A stretch of 64,000 bases of DNA from Ignatzschineria sp. F8392 (GCF_002252045.1 NZ_NEFF01000001.1:124001-188000), one strand, 5' to 3'. Shown: positions 17,269 through 26,511, counted from the first letter of the stretch. The notes: generated by a model from the letters alone, not told the origin. A program made the numbers and translations.

Positions 17269-18618
17269 TTAGTTTTGATCTAGTGGAAGTTTGAGTTGTT
17301 TATTCTCTTTAGCCAATGTCTTCTTCAGTAATGTTGTGTAGAGTGGGCGGCCACCGAAGAGCTGTGCAACTATTGTTGCGCCCAAACAGGTAATCAGCAT
17401 CGGGAGAATAAGGGCGAAATTACTGGTGAGTTCTAGCACTAAAAGGGCACCTGTCAGTGGTGCACGTACCGTTGCGGCAAAGAGAGCACCCATTCCTGCA
17501 ATGGCAAACATACCGGCATGAAGTCCATATGTTGGGAAGAGATCCGCTGCAATATCGCCAAAAAATGCCCCCGATAATGTTCCTAACGCTAAAAGTGGCG
17601 AGAAGACACCGCCGGGTGCGCCGGAGCTAAAAGAGATAATGGAGGTGAAAAAGCGGATCACGAAGAAGATTAGAATCATCTGTAGGGTGAATGATCCTTT
17701 TGTCCAATCATGGATCACATTGAAGCCTTCACCCACAACGACAGGAAGGTAGAGGGCAATGACACCACAACTCCCACCAATGATTCCCCCCATCAAGATA
17801 AAACGATAAGTTTTACCCTTGTAGAATGCTTGGAAACAATCTTGGAGAAAGAGTAGGGAGCGATTGAAGAGGAGCCCTACGACACCAATGATGAATCCCA
17901 TGACAATAAAGAGCCAGAGAGACTCCATCGGCGCATAACCAAAGACACCAACATCAAGAAGGGAGGCATTCCCATTGATAAAACGGTAGACCACTGTCGA
18001 CATAATCGCACCAATAAGTACCGCTTTAAAAGAGATCAATCCATATTTAAACTCTTCCCGCATCTCTTCAATAACAAAGATTACACCGGCAAAAGGGGCA
18101 TTAAAGGCAACAGAGAGACCGGCTGCCGCACCAGAGGCAAGCAGAATGTGGCGATTTTCTGAGAGTTTAACTTTAAAGATCGCTCCTACCATCGCGGCTA
18201 AGTTCGCCCCTAACTGTACAGTAGGACCCTCACGACCTAATACCATGCCAGAACTGAGTGTCCCCAGGCCTCCAAAAAACTTTACCGGAAGTACGCGCCA
18301 CCAACGGACGGGGCGAACATCTTGGAGTGCTCCTTCAATCTCCGGAATTCCCGATCCTCCCGACTCTGGAGAGAACTTTTTAACAATGTAGTAAGCAAAG
18401 AGGCTCAAGGTGAAGGAGATTGCAAAAGTTGTTGCAACAACCTGCCATGTCTCAGAGAAGTATTGTTTAGGAATACTCTCCCTCAGTTGTGAGAGATAGT
18501 CGACACCTTGTTGAAAGAGGACACCTATAAAGCCGACTAAAATTCCTACAATCGCAGCAAGAATTAAGATCTGCATTGGGGTTTTATCACTATGGATAAA
18601 TTTCTTAAGATAGTTCAA
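17269..18618 (-). CDS. clcA: ClC-family chloride/proton antiporter
   Basis: Inner-membrane CLC protein, 449 residues, with all selectivity-filter signatures: GSGIPE near 88, GREGP near 128 with the gating glutamate, and GGVFSP further on. The proton-glutamate region FVIEEMREEF (about 185) matches the E. coli exchanger, so a 2Cl-/H+ antiporter is more likely than a channel. The E. coli protein serves extreme acid resistance alongside amino-acid decarboxylases, and this genome also carries cadBA (39345-42935). The gene stands alone, divergent from trhP. Confidence 0.92.
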   Translation of the reverse strand: MNYLKKFIHSDKTPMQILILAAIVGILVGFIGVLFQQGVDYLSQLRESIPKQYFSETWQVVATTFAISFTLSLFAYYIVKKFSPESGGSGIPEIEGALQDVRPVRWWRVLPVKFFGGLGTLSSGMVLGREGPTVQLGANLAAMVGAIFKVKLSENRHILLASGAAAGLSVAFNAPFAGVIFVIEEMREEFKYGLISFKAVLIGAIMSTVVYRFINGNASLLDVGVFGYAPMESLWLFIVMGFIIGVVGLLFNRSLLFLQDCFQAFYKGKTYRFILMGGIIGGSCGVIALYLPVVVGEGFNVIHDWTKGSFTLQMILIFFVIRFFTSIISFSSGAPGGVFSPLLALGTLSGAFFGDIAADLFPTYGLHAGMFAIAGMGALFAATVRAPLTGALLVLELTSNFALILPMLITCLGATIVAQLFGGRPLYTTLLKKTLAKENKQLKLPLDQN

Positions 18619-19183
18619 ATTCAGAATCCTTTTTACTTTTTATTGTAGAAGTAGGATAGCTTTTTCCTATTAGCGCTAGTTATTTATTGAATCACCAGCA
18701 ATCACTATTAATCACCAGTAATCAATAGGGAGGATTATTCTCGATCACTATTATGAGGCTATTACTAAGAAGTGATTGCCTTATATTAAATACTTAACGT
18801 CATTATCTTCAGCGTAATTGATTGCTCATAACTCACTTATAACTCACTTATAACTCATTAATAATTTACTGATGATGATTACTGATAACCACAAAATATA
18901 TTACGAAATTATGTTACGAAATTATTGTGAAATTATTACAAAAGCATTACAAAGTTGATTCAATTATAAGAAAGTTTATTAATATAGCGAAATTATTCAG
19001 GAATTATTGAGCGCTAACTTGATAACGTGAGGATTATCTAGCCGGCTATTGCAGATAAATATCACCGATATTTCGATAGTGTAGTAGAATACTGCACTTA
19101 GCGATAGGAGTAGAGTTCTATCACACATTAAATTTTAAATTGATTGCAGCACAGTCTGCTTTCCCCTGGAAGGAACTATTTAA
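18619..19183. other. 565-bp divergent spacer between clcA and trhP, with 11-bp repeats
   Basis: No gene is seen. It holds a tandem array ATAACTCACTT, ATAACTCACTT, ATAACTCATTA (18828-18860), a looser repeat of AATCACCAG/AATCACTATT near 18690-18722, and ACGAAATTAT-type repeats near 18902-18935. Promoters for both divergent genes must lie here, but none stands out. Confidence 0.6.
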
Positions 19184-20632
19184 ATGACAAAACGATCAGT
19201 AGAGCTTCTTGCTCCGGCAGGAACATTTAAGAACTTACAATATGCATATGCCTATGGAGCAGATGCCGTCTATGCAGGATTGCCACGTTATAGTTTACGT
19301 GTTCGTAATAATGATTTCCGAAATACCGAACGCGTTAAAATGGGGATCGATTATGCCCACGAATTAGGGAAGAAGTTCTTCTTAGCGGTCAATACGATGC
19401 CTCATGGCGGTAAATTGAAGACCTTTATTGATGATATGGCGCCTGTACTTGATCTTAAACCTGATGCGCTCATTATGTCTGATCCAGGCTTAATTATGAT
19501 GGTTCGTGAACGTTTTCCAGATCAAGAGATCCATCTTTCTGTACAATCGAATGCGGTCAATAGTGCGACGGTTCAATTTTGGCAAAAACAGGGTTTAACT
19601 CGAGTAATTCTCTCAAGAGAGCTCTCTTTAACTGAGATTGAGGAGATTCGTCAGGAGTGTCCTGATATGGAGCTTGAGGTCTTTGTTCATGGTGCGCTCT
19701 GTATTGCTTACTCCGGTCGTTGCTTGCTTTCAGGTTATTTTAATCATCGTGATGCGAACCAAGGGACTTGTACCAATGCTTGTCGCTGGAACTATGGTTT
19801 AACAGATGCGACGGAAACGCCGGAGGGAGAGTTGGTACCCGTAGGGACTGATATGCAACGCATCTATCGTGAAGAGAGTCAGCATCCTAATATCGGCATC
19901 AATCCTGTGACCTTTATTCAAGATGCAATGAATGAGGTAGCTTATACCGATCTTTCAACAGGAAAGGCATATACCCCTCATCCTGAAGCAGTAAAACCTT
20001 ATCTTATTCAAGAGAATGGTCAGCGCAAGGGGGAGTGGATGGAGATTAGTGAAGATGAGCATGGGACTTATATCATGAACTCTCGTGATCTTCGTGCGAT
20101 TCAACATGTACAAAAATTGATTGAGATCGGCGTTGACTCCTTAAAAATTGAAGGACGCACAAAATCACCATACTACGTTGCGCGAACCACGCAGCTCTAT
20201 CGACAAGCGATTGATGATGCATTAGCCGGCAGAGAGTTTAATCCAGAACTCTATGGAAAATTAGATGGCTTAGCAAACCGTGGTTATACCGAAGGATTCT
20301 TGCAGCGTCACGCGCCCCATGCTTACCAAAACTACTTAACGGGGAATTCGATCCATTCACGCCAGCAATATGTTGCAGAAGTGCTTGAATATGATCCTGA
20401 GAGCGGTTTATCAAAGCTTCAAGCGAAAAATCGTTTTTCTACAGGGGATCGCCTAGAGGTGATTCATCAACATGGTAATCGCGATATTATCCTCGGTGAA
20501 ATGAAGACAGAGAAGGGCGAAGTGATCGATTCTGCAAAAGGTTCTGCCTATGTTGTATGGGCGGATATTGGTCCAACTGATGAGATGACGATGCTTGCAC
20601 GCTATCTTGATAGTGATGAATCTGTTGATTAA
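19184..20632 (+). CDS. trhP: tRNA uridine-34 hydroxylase TrhP (U32 peptidase family)
   Basis: TrhP (YegQ) forms 5-hydroxyuridine at position 34 of tRNAs, the first step to cmo5U/mcmo5U, using prephenate and an iron-sulfur-dependent mechanism. The 482-residue protein shows ELLAPAGTFKNLQYAYAYGA, AVYAGLPRYSLRVRNNDF, IHLSVQSNAVNSATVQFW, RVILSRELSLTEIEEIR, VFVHGALCIAYSGRCLLSGY and NQGTCTNACRWNYG. The conserved cysteines are in GRC and GTCTNAC. The target position fits the valine tRNA with U34 (TAC) encoded just upstream, a cmo5U-type tRNA. AAGGAAC precedes the start. It is monocistronic with its own terminator. Confidence 0.95.
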   Translation: MTKRSVELLAPAGTFKNLQYAYAYGADAVYAGLPRYSLRVRNNDFRNTERVKMGIDYAHELGKKFFLAVNTMPHGGKLKTFIDDMAPVLDLKPDALIMSDPGLIMMVRERFPDQEIHLSVQSNAVNSATVQFWQKQGLTRVILSRELSLTEIEEIRQECPDMELEVFVHGALCIAYSGRCLLSGYFNHRDANQGTCTNACRWNYGLTDATETPEGELVPVGTDMQRIYREESQHPNIGINPVTFIQDAMNEVAYTDLSTGKAYTPHPEAVKPYLIQENGQRKGEWMEISEDEHGTYIMNSRDLRAIQHVQKLIEIGVDSLKIEGRTKSPYYVARTTQLYRQAIDDALAGREFNPELYGKLDGLANRGYTEGFLQRHAPHAYQNYLTGNSIHSRQQYVAEVLEYDPESGLSKLQAKNRFSTGDRLEVIHQHGNRDIILGEMKTEKGEVIDSAKGSAYVVWADIGPTDEMTMLARYLDSDESVD

Positions 20633-20652
20633 GATGAGAATTTTGAGAGTTA

Positions 20653-20712
20653 AACTTAACTTAACTTAACTTAATTTGATTTGATTTGATTTGATTTGAT
20701 TTGATTTGATTC
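20653..20712. repeat. Compound pentanucleotide repeat (CTTAA)n (TTTGA)n
   Basis: About four copies of CTTAA run directly into about eight copies of TTTGA/TTGAT, between trhP and its terminator. Such arrays change length by polymerase slippage. It is outside coding sequence, in the trhP 3' UTR. Confidence 0.85.
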
Positions 20713-20757
20713 AGCTAAATCTTATCAGATTAGATTTTATAATAGAATTGAATATCT

Positions 20758-20789
20758 AAACCTCGGCTTTAAATGGTCGAGGTTTTTTT
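20758..20789 (+). terminator. Terminator of trhP
   Basis: AAACCTCG pairs with CGAGGTTT around a 12-nt loop, followed by a seven-T run that starts inside the stem. Confidence 0.87.
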
Positions 20790-21160
20790 ATTGTGCCATG
20801 ATAATTGAATCATGAGTATTAAGTGTCGTGAGTATTAAGTGATGAAAAATTATATCTGATCAATTAGATCTCAGGTCAATTACTATTTTGCATAGCTTTA
20901 GTCGCTATTAGCAATTATCAGAAAGTATTAGCGATGATCGAGAGGTTTCGATTATTACTAACAAGAGATCTATATCAGAAGATGTTCAAATAAAGGTATA
21001 TTAAATAATGTTATATTTCTGTAAATTGTTATAAAAAAGAAATATAATATTGTTATAGATAGAGATAAGAGATTAAAATTTCTTAGATAAGATCATTCAT
21101 TAAATTTTTGAATCTAGAAACGATTTGATTTTGATTTTAAATAGAGAACTCTAGTGTTAG

Positions 21161-21208
21161 TAATTTAAGGTTTAATTTAAGGTTTAATTTAAGGTTTAAT
21201 TTAAGGTT
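21161..21208. repeat. Four exact 12-bp tandem repeats before the cupin-mqo operon
   Basis: TAATTTAAGGTT is repeated four times with no mismatch, ending 45 bp before the cupin ATG. This is the position of a promoter or operator; function unknown. Confidence 0.85.
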
Positions 21209-21253
21209 TTATATTTTTAAGCTTTTAATTGTCTTTTTTAAAGGAGATAGCAG

Positions 21254-21646
21254 ATGATCCGTTGTGTACGTATGTGGACAGGTGAGGATGGGAATTCCCA
21301 TTTTGAAGAGGGAACATTGGTGATGAAAGAGGGGGAACGTGGTGATTTTATCGGTCTTCCCATTGCGGTCAATGAACTCTCATTTCGTGAAACAACCTCG
21401 GGTGGATCATTTGATTGGCATAAAGATCCTGTCCCACGCTTTGTGATTACCCTTTCTGGAACATTAGAGTTTGAGATGGCATCAGGAGAGACATTTCAGA
21501 TTAAACCCGGCGATATTCTATTAGCACAAGATAATACCGGTACCGGTCATAAGTGGCGTTTAGTGGATGATGAACCATGGCGTCGTGCTTATGTTGTCTA
21601 TGATGAAAAGAGTGATTTAACTTTTAAACCATTAAGTAATCAATAA
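21254..21646 (+). CDS. Small cupin-domain protein
   Basis: A 130-residue single cupin barrel. The first motif region is GGSFDWHKDPVPRFVITLSG and the second GDILLAQDNTGTGHKW, so a few possible metal-ligand histidines are present but the motif is not canonical. No signal peptide. AAGGAGA lies 6 bp before the ATG. It is 13 bp upstream of mqo and surely cotranscribed with it. It could be a small enzyme or a ligand-binding accessory protein of malate metabolism; I do not recognise a characterised homologue. Confidence 0.75.
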   Translation: MIRCVRMWTGEDGNSHFEEGTLVMKEGERGDFIGLPIAVNELSFRETTSGGSFDWHKDPVPRFVITLSGTLEFEMASGETFQIKPGDILLAQDNTGTGHKWRLVDDEPWRRAYVVYDEKSDLTFKPLSNQ

Positions 21647-21659
21647 GATAAGGAGTCGA

Positions 21660-23159
21660 TTGATGAATAAAAATGTGAGTGAGAAGACAGATATTGTCTT
21701 AATTGGTGCCGGGATTATGAGTGCAACTTTAGGGACTTTTCTTAAAGAACTTGATCCTGCGCTCAATATTACGCTCTTTGAACGCCTTGATGATTGTGCC
21801 AAAGAGAGCTCCTACTCATGGAATAACGCGGGGACTGGTCATGCTGCAAACTGTGAGATGAATTACACACCACAACGAGCAGATGGGACTGTCGATATTA
21901 GTGAAGCGTTAGAGGTAAATACCGAATTTGATATTTCACGTCAATTTTGGAGCTATCTCGTCAATAAAGGTAAGATTAAAGATCCTGGTGAATTTATCCA
22001 CTCATGTCCTCATATGAGTTTTGTGCAAGATGCCGAAAGTGTCAAATATCTTAAGCAACGTTTCGATGAGATGTCTGCGCATCATTGCTATCACGGTATG
22101 GAGTATTCTGAGGATTTTGATCAGATTGCTAAATGGACACCTCTCATTACAGAGGGAAGAGATCGCAATCAACCGATCGCAATGACACGAATGATCACCG
22201 GTGCCGATGTCGATTATGGTGCATTAACACATATTCTTATCTCCGAGCTTGAGCAACAATCGGGATTTACATTGCATTACAAGCATGAAGTTAAAGATCT
22301 AAAACGTGATAGTAATGGCGAGTGGTTGGTGACGGTTAAAGATCTCGATACCCATGAGAAGCGCGTAATCTCTGCGAAGTTTGTCTTTATTGGTGCTGGT
22401 GGCCGTGCTATAGAACTATTGCAAAAATCAGAGATTCCAGAAGGGAAAGGTTATGGTGGTTTTCCTGTTGGGGGAATTTGGCTTCGTTGTGATGTACCGG
22501 ATGTGGTCGAACAACATCATGCAAAGGTCTATAGTAAAGCGGCGAAAGGGTCGCCACCGATGTCTGTTCCACACCTTGATACGCGCATTATTGGTGGAAA
22601 AAAATCGTTGTTATTTGGTCCTTATGCCGGTTTTTCCACAAAATTCCTCAAACATGGCTCCTATGCGGATCTCTTTAAATCTGTTCGTCCGGGTAATATT
22701 CTGCCGATGCTTGATGTTGCAAAGGATAATATGGGCTTGGTGGAGTATCTTATCGGACAAGTGTTACAGACCCATCACCATCAGTTCGGTGAGCTTCAGG
22801 CATTCTATCCTTTAGCAAAACCGCATGATTGGGTTGAGGTCATTGCCGGACAACGTGTTCAGATCATTAAACCAGATAAACCAGAGAAAGAGGGAATCTT
22901 ACAATTTGGTACTGAGCTTGTGAGTAGTGAAGATGAGAGCTTAGTTGCACTTTTAGGTGCTTCCCCCGGAGCATCAACCGCAGCTTTTATTGCGCTAAAT
23001 GTTCTTAAGAAGTGCTTTAGTCAGCAATTAGCAGATGGTTGGCAGAAGAAGCTTGAAGAGATCATTCCAACCTTTGGTATCGATCTAAAAGTAGATGCTG
23101 ATGCCTGTCGTGAGACACGTCAAAGAACAGCAAAAATCCTCAATTTAGAGTTTATTTAA
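21660..23159 (+). CDS. mqo: Malate:quinone oxidoreductase
   Basis: Peripheral membrane FAD enzyme that oxidises malate to oxaloacetate and reduces quinone. The 499 residues have family length. The FAD motif VLIGAGIMSATLGTFL is near residue 12, followed by ERLDDCAKESSYSWNNAGTG and AANCEMNYTPQ. Late segments FYPLAKPHDWVEVIAGQRVQ and LLGASPGASTAAFIAL are also typical of Mqo. It lies between a cupin gene and an AEC-family carrier in one apparent operon. MaeB (43991) provides a second malate outlet. Confidence 0.95.
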   Translation: MMNKNVSEKTDIVLIGAGIMSATLGTFLKELDPALNITLFERLDDCAKESSYSWNNAGTGHAANCEMNYTPQRADGTVDISEALEVNTEFDISRQFWSYLVNKGKIKDPGEFIHSCPHMSFVQDAESVKYLKQRFDEMSAHHCYHGMEYSEDFDQIAKWTPLITEGRDRNQPIAMTRMITGADVDYGALTHILISELEQQSGFTLHYKHEVKDLKRDSNGEWLVTVKDLDTHEKRVISAKFVFIGAGGRAIELLQKSEIPEGKGYGGFPVGGIWLRCDVPDVVEQHHAKVYSKAAKGSPPMSVPHLDTRIIGGKKSLLFGPYAGFSTKFLKHGSYADLFKSVRPGNILPMLDVAKDNMGLVEYLIGQVLQTHHHQFGELQAFYPLAKPHDWVEVIAGQRVQIIKPDKPEKEGILQFGTELVSSEDESLVALLGASPGASTAAFIALNVLKKCFSQQLADGWQKKLEEIIPTFGIDLKVDADACRETRQRTAKILNLEFI

Positions 23160-23213
23160 TGCTTGTCTTGCCATCAATCTAAAAATTATCAATAGAGATA
23201 AAGGTTCAAAACC

Positions 23214-24137
23214 ATGATATTACATACAATATTAGCGGCTCTCGGGCCGATTGTTTTGGGTTTATTAGTCGGCTGGGGTTCTGGTAAGACCGGATTTGTG
23301 AAACGAGAGTATACTCAAGCTTTTGCGGATTTTGTTGTAAAGATTGCCCTTCCATTTGCCCTCTTTTTAGCGGCGATTCAATCCTCTCCAAAGGTTTTGT
23401 TGGATGTGGATTATATGCTCGCTTTAGCGGTGGGATTAGTGGTGACTTATGTTGTGGGCTTTGCTGCCGGGAAGCTCTTTTTTAAACATAACAAAAAAGA
23501 TGCCGCAATGCAGGCACTCTGCGTCTCCTTTCCTGATATGGCGTACTGTGGGCCACCGGTTCTTCTTGCGACCGTTGGATCATCGGGTCTGATTGCAATG
23601 GTGATGGGAAATTTGATCTATACGGTCTTTATTATTCCTTTCACATTGATGATGATCAGTACAAATAGTAATAAAGGGGGCATGTTGAAGAGTATTTGGC
23701 ATGCTGTATCACAACCGCTTGTTTTCCTTCCTATTTTAGGGGCAGTATTAGCGATTATGGGAGTTAAACTTCCGGAAATTGCACAAAATTCCGTTAATGA
23801 ACTTGGTAAAACATCGGGTGGGGTAGCGCTCTTCTTCTTAGGCTTATTGATCTCCGGTATTAAGTTGCGTGCTAATGTGGAGATTATCTTCAACGTCTTT
23901 GTGAAAAACTTTGTTCAAGGGGCATTGATTTTAGGAACAGGGTTACTTCTCGGCTTAGAGGGGGAGTTATTAAAATCAGCTTTCTTAATCGGTGTATTGC
24001 CCACAGCAACAGCAGTACCGGCATTAGCGGTAGGCAATCAGGCGTATCAAGATACTTCTGCCGGGACGGTATTATTGAGTACGTTAATGGCATTAGTCTC
24101 TATTATCATTGGTGTAACCATTGTCGATCTTATTTAA
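23214..24137 (+). CDS. AEC-family carboxylate transporter (malate/malonate type)
   Basis: Inner-membrane carrier of 307 residues and about ten hydrophobic helices, with AEC (auxin efflux carrier) family features: PIVLGLLVGWGSGKTG at the N-terminus, FVVKIALPFALFLAAIQS, CVSFPDMAYCGPPVLL and VLPTATAVPALAVGNQAY. Bacterial relatives include malate and malonate permeases. Its place 54 bp after mqo makes malate uptake the best guess. Transport direction and substrate are inference. Confidence 0.82.
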   Translation: MILHTILAALGPIVLGLLVGWGSGKTGFVKREYTQAFADFVVKIALPFALFLAAIQSSPKVLLDVDYMLALAVGLVVTYVVGFAAGKLFFKHNKKDAAMQALCVSFPDMAYCGPPVLLATVGSSGLIAMVMGNLIYTVFIIPFTLMMISTNSNKGGMLKSIWHAVSQPLVFLPILGAVLAIMGVKLPEIAQNSVNELGKTSGGVALFFLGLLISGIKLRANVEIIFNVFVKNFVQGALILGTGLLLGLEGELLKSAFLIGVLPTATAVPALAVGNQAYQDTSAGTVLLSTLMALVSIIIGVTIVDLI

Positions 24138-24219
24138 AGAATCTGAAAAGCATCTGATTTTTCTGAGATTACGCCATATCCATATTTATTAGTTGAGTGA
24201 GCGATATCAGTTCATTAGT

Positions 24220-24256
24220 AAAACCCCAATATCATTTGAGATTGGGGTTTTATTTT
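24220..24256 (+). terminator. Terminator of the cupin-mqo-AEC operon
   Basis: AAAACCCCAAT/ATTGGGGTTTT perfect 11-bp stem with a 10-nt loop, continuing as TATTTTG. It supports the three genes as one unit. Confidence 0.88.
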
Positions 24257-24319
24257 GGATGATACCTAAATGGTACATGGATGGTATAGGGATAGTGAGA
24301 TCTCTATATGGGATTGATA

Positions 24320-24361
24320 AGATGTTAATAGACGTTTAATAGATGTTTAATGATGTTTAAT
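24320..24361. repeat. Imperfect 11-bp repeats before the S4-domain gene
   Basis: AGATGTTAAT, AGACGTTTAAT, AGATGTTTAAT and GATGTTTAAT follow each other. The rest of the 365-bp gap 24138-24502 has the operon terminator and a doubled CGATTGTATAT near 24458-24478, and no gene. Confidence 0.6.
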
Positions 24362-24502
24362 GTGTGACTAATAAGCTCTGATTATGATGATTAATAGTGC
24401 TGACGCTTATTAAGGTATAAAATAGAGCGAAGCCGATGTTGGTATCGACCCATATCGATTGTATATATCGATTGTATATTAGAAAGGAATAGAGAAAAGA
24501 TT

Positions 24503-24742
24503 ATGAGCAACATTGTAAAAGAAGTTTTTTATTTAGAGGGACATCCCCATATTACCCTCAATAATCTTCTGAAAATGACAGGAGTTGCCGAAACTGGTGG
24601 TCGGGCAAAATTGATGGTCAGTGATGGATTAGTGAGTGTCAACGGAGAGCTCGAACTGCGTAAGACAGCAAAAATATTGGCCGATAGCCATGTCACGGGA
24701 GAAGGTTTTGAGATTACCGTTCTTGCTGGGGATGGGGTCTAA
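24503..24742 (+). CDS. ybcJ: S4-like RNA-binding protein, YbcJ family
   Basis: A 79-residue S4_2-type domain: YLEGHPHITLNNLLKMTGV, then SGGRAK-like TGGRAKLMVSDGLVSVNGEL, and the RKTAKI basic turn. These correspond to the conserved GHPHxELxxLLK and VxVxGxxExRKRxKI pattern of YbcJ as I recall it. It probably binds structured RNA; its cellular role is unsettled even in E. coli. It stands alone, with GAAAGGA upstream of the ATG. Confidence 0.85.
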   Translation: MSNIVKEVFYLEGHPHITLNNLLKMTGVAETGGRAKLMVSDGLVSVNGELELRKTAKILADSHVTGEGFEITVLAGDGV

Positions 24743-24827
24743 TTCGACGTGTTCAACACAATGAATAATTCGGATAAATGGTCCGAATAAATAATTTAGG
24801 TGGGTGAATCAACTAGATTAAAGGAGA

Positions 24828-24858
24828 AGAGGAGCCCTTATATAAGGCTCCTCTTTAT
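24828..24858. terminator. Hairpin between the convergent ybcJ and esterase genes
   Basis: AGAGGAGCC/GGCTCCTCT 9-bp stem, with the loop itself palindromic (CTTATATAA), followed by TTATCGTTTT on the plus strand. It lies between two convergent genes, so it may serve both. Confidence 0.75.
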
Positions 24859-24871
24859 CGTTTTATACAGA

Positions 24872-26257
24872 TTATAGATTTGATGATTTTGTTTTTAAGG
24901 GCGCATCTAATAGTGCTTTAACATTAAGAATAATAAGTTCATTATCATCAGCGGTATTAGGAAGGCGACTGCTTGAAAATGGCAGATTATTATCATTTCC
25001 TACAATAATCTCTTCATCATTGACGATATCTACATTTTCAATTGTGAAGAAAGGGAAAACAAAGTGCCCATTACTGAGCGGTTTTCGCGAGAGATTATTC
25101 GGATCTTCGATCTCTAATAGATCGATATAGCCTATTTTATCAACCGCTCTATTTTGGTTATCTTTATTGAGTGCAATTTTATAGATACGCTTAAATTGCG
25201 GGAGATTCTCTTCTGGAAAACAGTTTACTCTCTCATCGTTTTTACAAACGAACTCTATAACGCCCTCTCCATTATCCCTTTCAATAACAAGCGCATATTG
25301 ATCATCAATCATATTAAAATCACCGATTGATAAACCGGGTTTTTCGAGGGGGTAATACCAATAATTGCCACTCCATTCCTCTTTTACGACATCAAATTCT
25401 AAAATAATCAGATTATTACCATCGCTATCGACAAGAGCACCTTCTAAGAGAGGATAGAGTTTAGAGCCATCACGGCTCACTGCCATCCCCTCAAATCCTT
25501 TTGAGCGTAGAACTTCAAAATTAAGTTTTTGTTCGGGATTACCCGGAGTTGTTAAGCTGTAGTGATCTGGTGATCGTAATCGTTCTCCTTGAAAATAAGT
25601 CTCATAGAGCGCTACTATACGACCATCTGTTGTTGCTTGGATGAGATAGGGACCAAATTCATCACCTATCCAGAGATAACCGCCGGCAAATTGAAAGCTC
25701 TCTGGATCAAGGTCTGCTCCAGTTAGATAGCGCTTTTCGGTTGCTTCATTTTGAATACGGAAAGGAATTTTCTTATCTGGGTCATGTAAAAAGATAGTTT
25801 TTAATCGTTTAAACTCATTATTATCAAAATCAATATCATATTGGTTGAGGTAGAGCATAAAGTCGGGGGAGTTTTTGGCACTACCAGCTCCATTATCAGT
25901 TAATAGCCAATATGAGCCATCAGCCATTTTTTTGATTCCAGAATGACCTTGTATCGGTTGGCCTTTAAAGGGGAGTGAGACTCCCGTTGGGCGACCCATC
26001 GATTTTCCCTCAATTGAACCGACCACATCATTACGAAGATTTTGTGTGAACTTACCACTGATTTGAAGATCATTAGGTGCATCGTTAGGTGCAGGAATCA
26101 TACTCTCTGCGGGAATATAGGCATGTGCCGTTAAAGTTGCCGGATATTTTTCACTTGCGAAAGAAGGAGCAGTTGTTGAGACAAGAAGTGACAGTAGAAG
26201 TGCGGCGATAGGTTTAATGTATGTTGAAGAGGGATATGTTGAAGAGGAAATTGTCAT
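24872..26257 (-). CDS. Exported esterase-like activity of phytase family protein
   Basis: The 461-residue protein has a signal peptide (LLLSLLVSTTAPSFA, cleavage before SEKYP). The mature part fits the phytase-like esterase beta-propeller family: SGIKKMADGSYWLLTDNGAG, LDPESFQFAGGYLWIGDEFGP, KGFEGMAVSRDGSKLYPLLEG and a late ENVDIVNDEEIIVGNDNN. Members are periplasmic or secreted and are thought to act on phosphoesters, but few are characterised. Monocistronic and on the opposite strand to ybcJ. AGGGG lies upstream of the ATG. Confidence 0.82.
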   Translation of the reverse strand: MTISSSTYPSSTYIKPIAALLLSLLVSTTAPSFASEKYPATLTAHAYIPAESMIPAPNDAPNDLQISGKFTQNLRNDVVGSIEGKSMGRPTGVSLPFKGQPIQGHSGIKKMADGSYWLLTDNGAGSAKNSPDFMLYLNQYDIDFDNNEFKRLKTIFLHDPDKKIPFRIQNEATEKRYLTGADLDPESFQFAGGYLWIGDEFGPYLIQATTDGRIVALYETYFQGERLRSPDHYSLTTPGNPEQKLNFEVLRSKGFEGMAVSRDGSKLYPLLEGALVDSDGNNLIILEFDVVKEEWSGNYWYYPLEKPGLSIGDFNMIDDQYALVIERDNGEGVIEFVCKNDERVNCFPEENLPQFKRIYKIALNKDNQNRAVDKIGYIDLLEIEDPNNLSRKPLSNGHFVFPFFTIENVDIVNDEEIIVGNDNNLPFSSSRLPNTADDNELIILNVKALLDAPLKTKSSNL

Positions 26258-26332
26258 GAGAGACCCCTTTTTAAGTAGGTTGATAACAGGTTGAGTCTCT
26301 ATCCTACAAACCCTTTTTAACAGGATAATTAC

Positions 26333-26367
26333 AGAGAGTTGTTATTTATTACACAACTCTCTCTTTT
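26333..26367 (+). other. Strong hairpin with plus-strand T-run, 5' of the esterase gene
   Basis: AGAGAGTTGT/ACAACTCTCT perfect 10-bp stem followed by CTTTTTAA on the plus strand. No plus-strand gene lies near, so its use is unclear. It may block antisense transcription or help end the minus-strand hugZ transcript. Confidence 0.5.
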
Positions 26368-26511
26368 TAATAGGCTTATCATATTCCCCTTTTGTAGGAG
26401 ATTTGATAAGCCATATCAGGCCATATCAGCCATATTAGCCATATTAGCAATGGAATATTAATCTAATGAGATATAAATCTAATATAGATATAGATCTGAT
26501 GAGGTATAGAT

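Larger units (their letters stand above)
20633..21253. other. 621-bp AT-rich spacer with simple-sequence repeats
   Basis: No gene is seen. It holds a pentanucleotide array just after trhP, the trhP terminator (20758-20789), a scattered AT-rich middle, and the 12-bp array before the cupin gene (both listed separately). The central part, about 20800-21150, shows nothing I can name. Confidence 0.6.
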
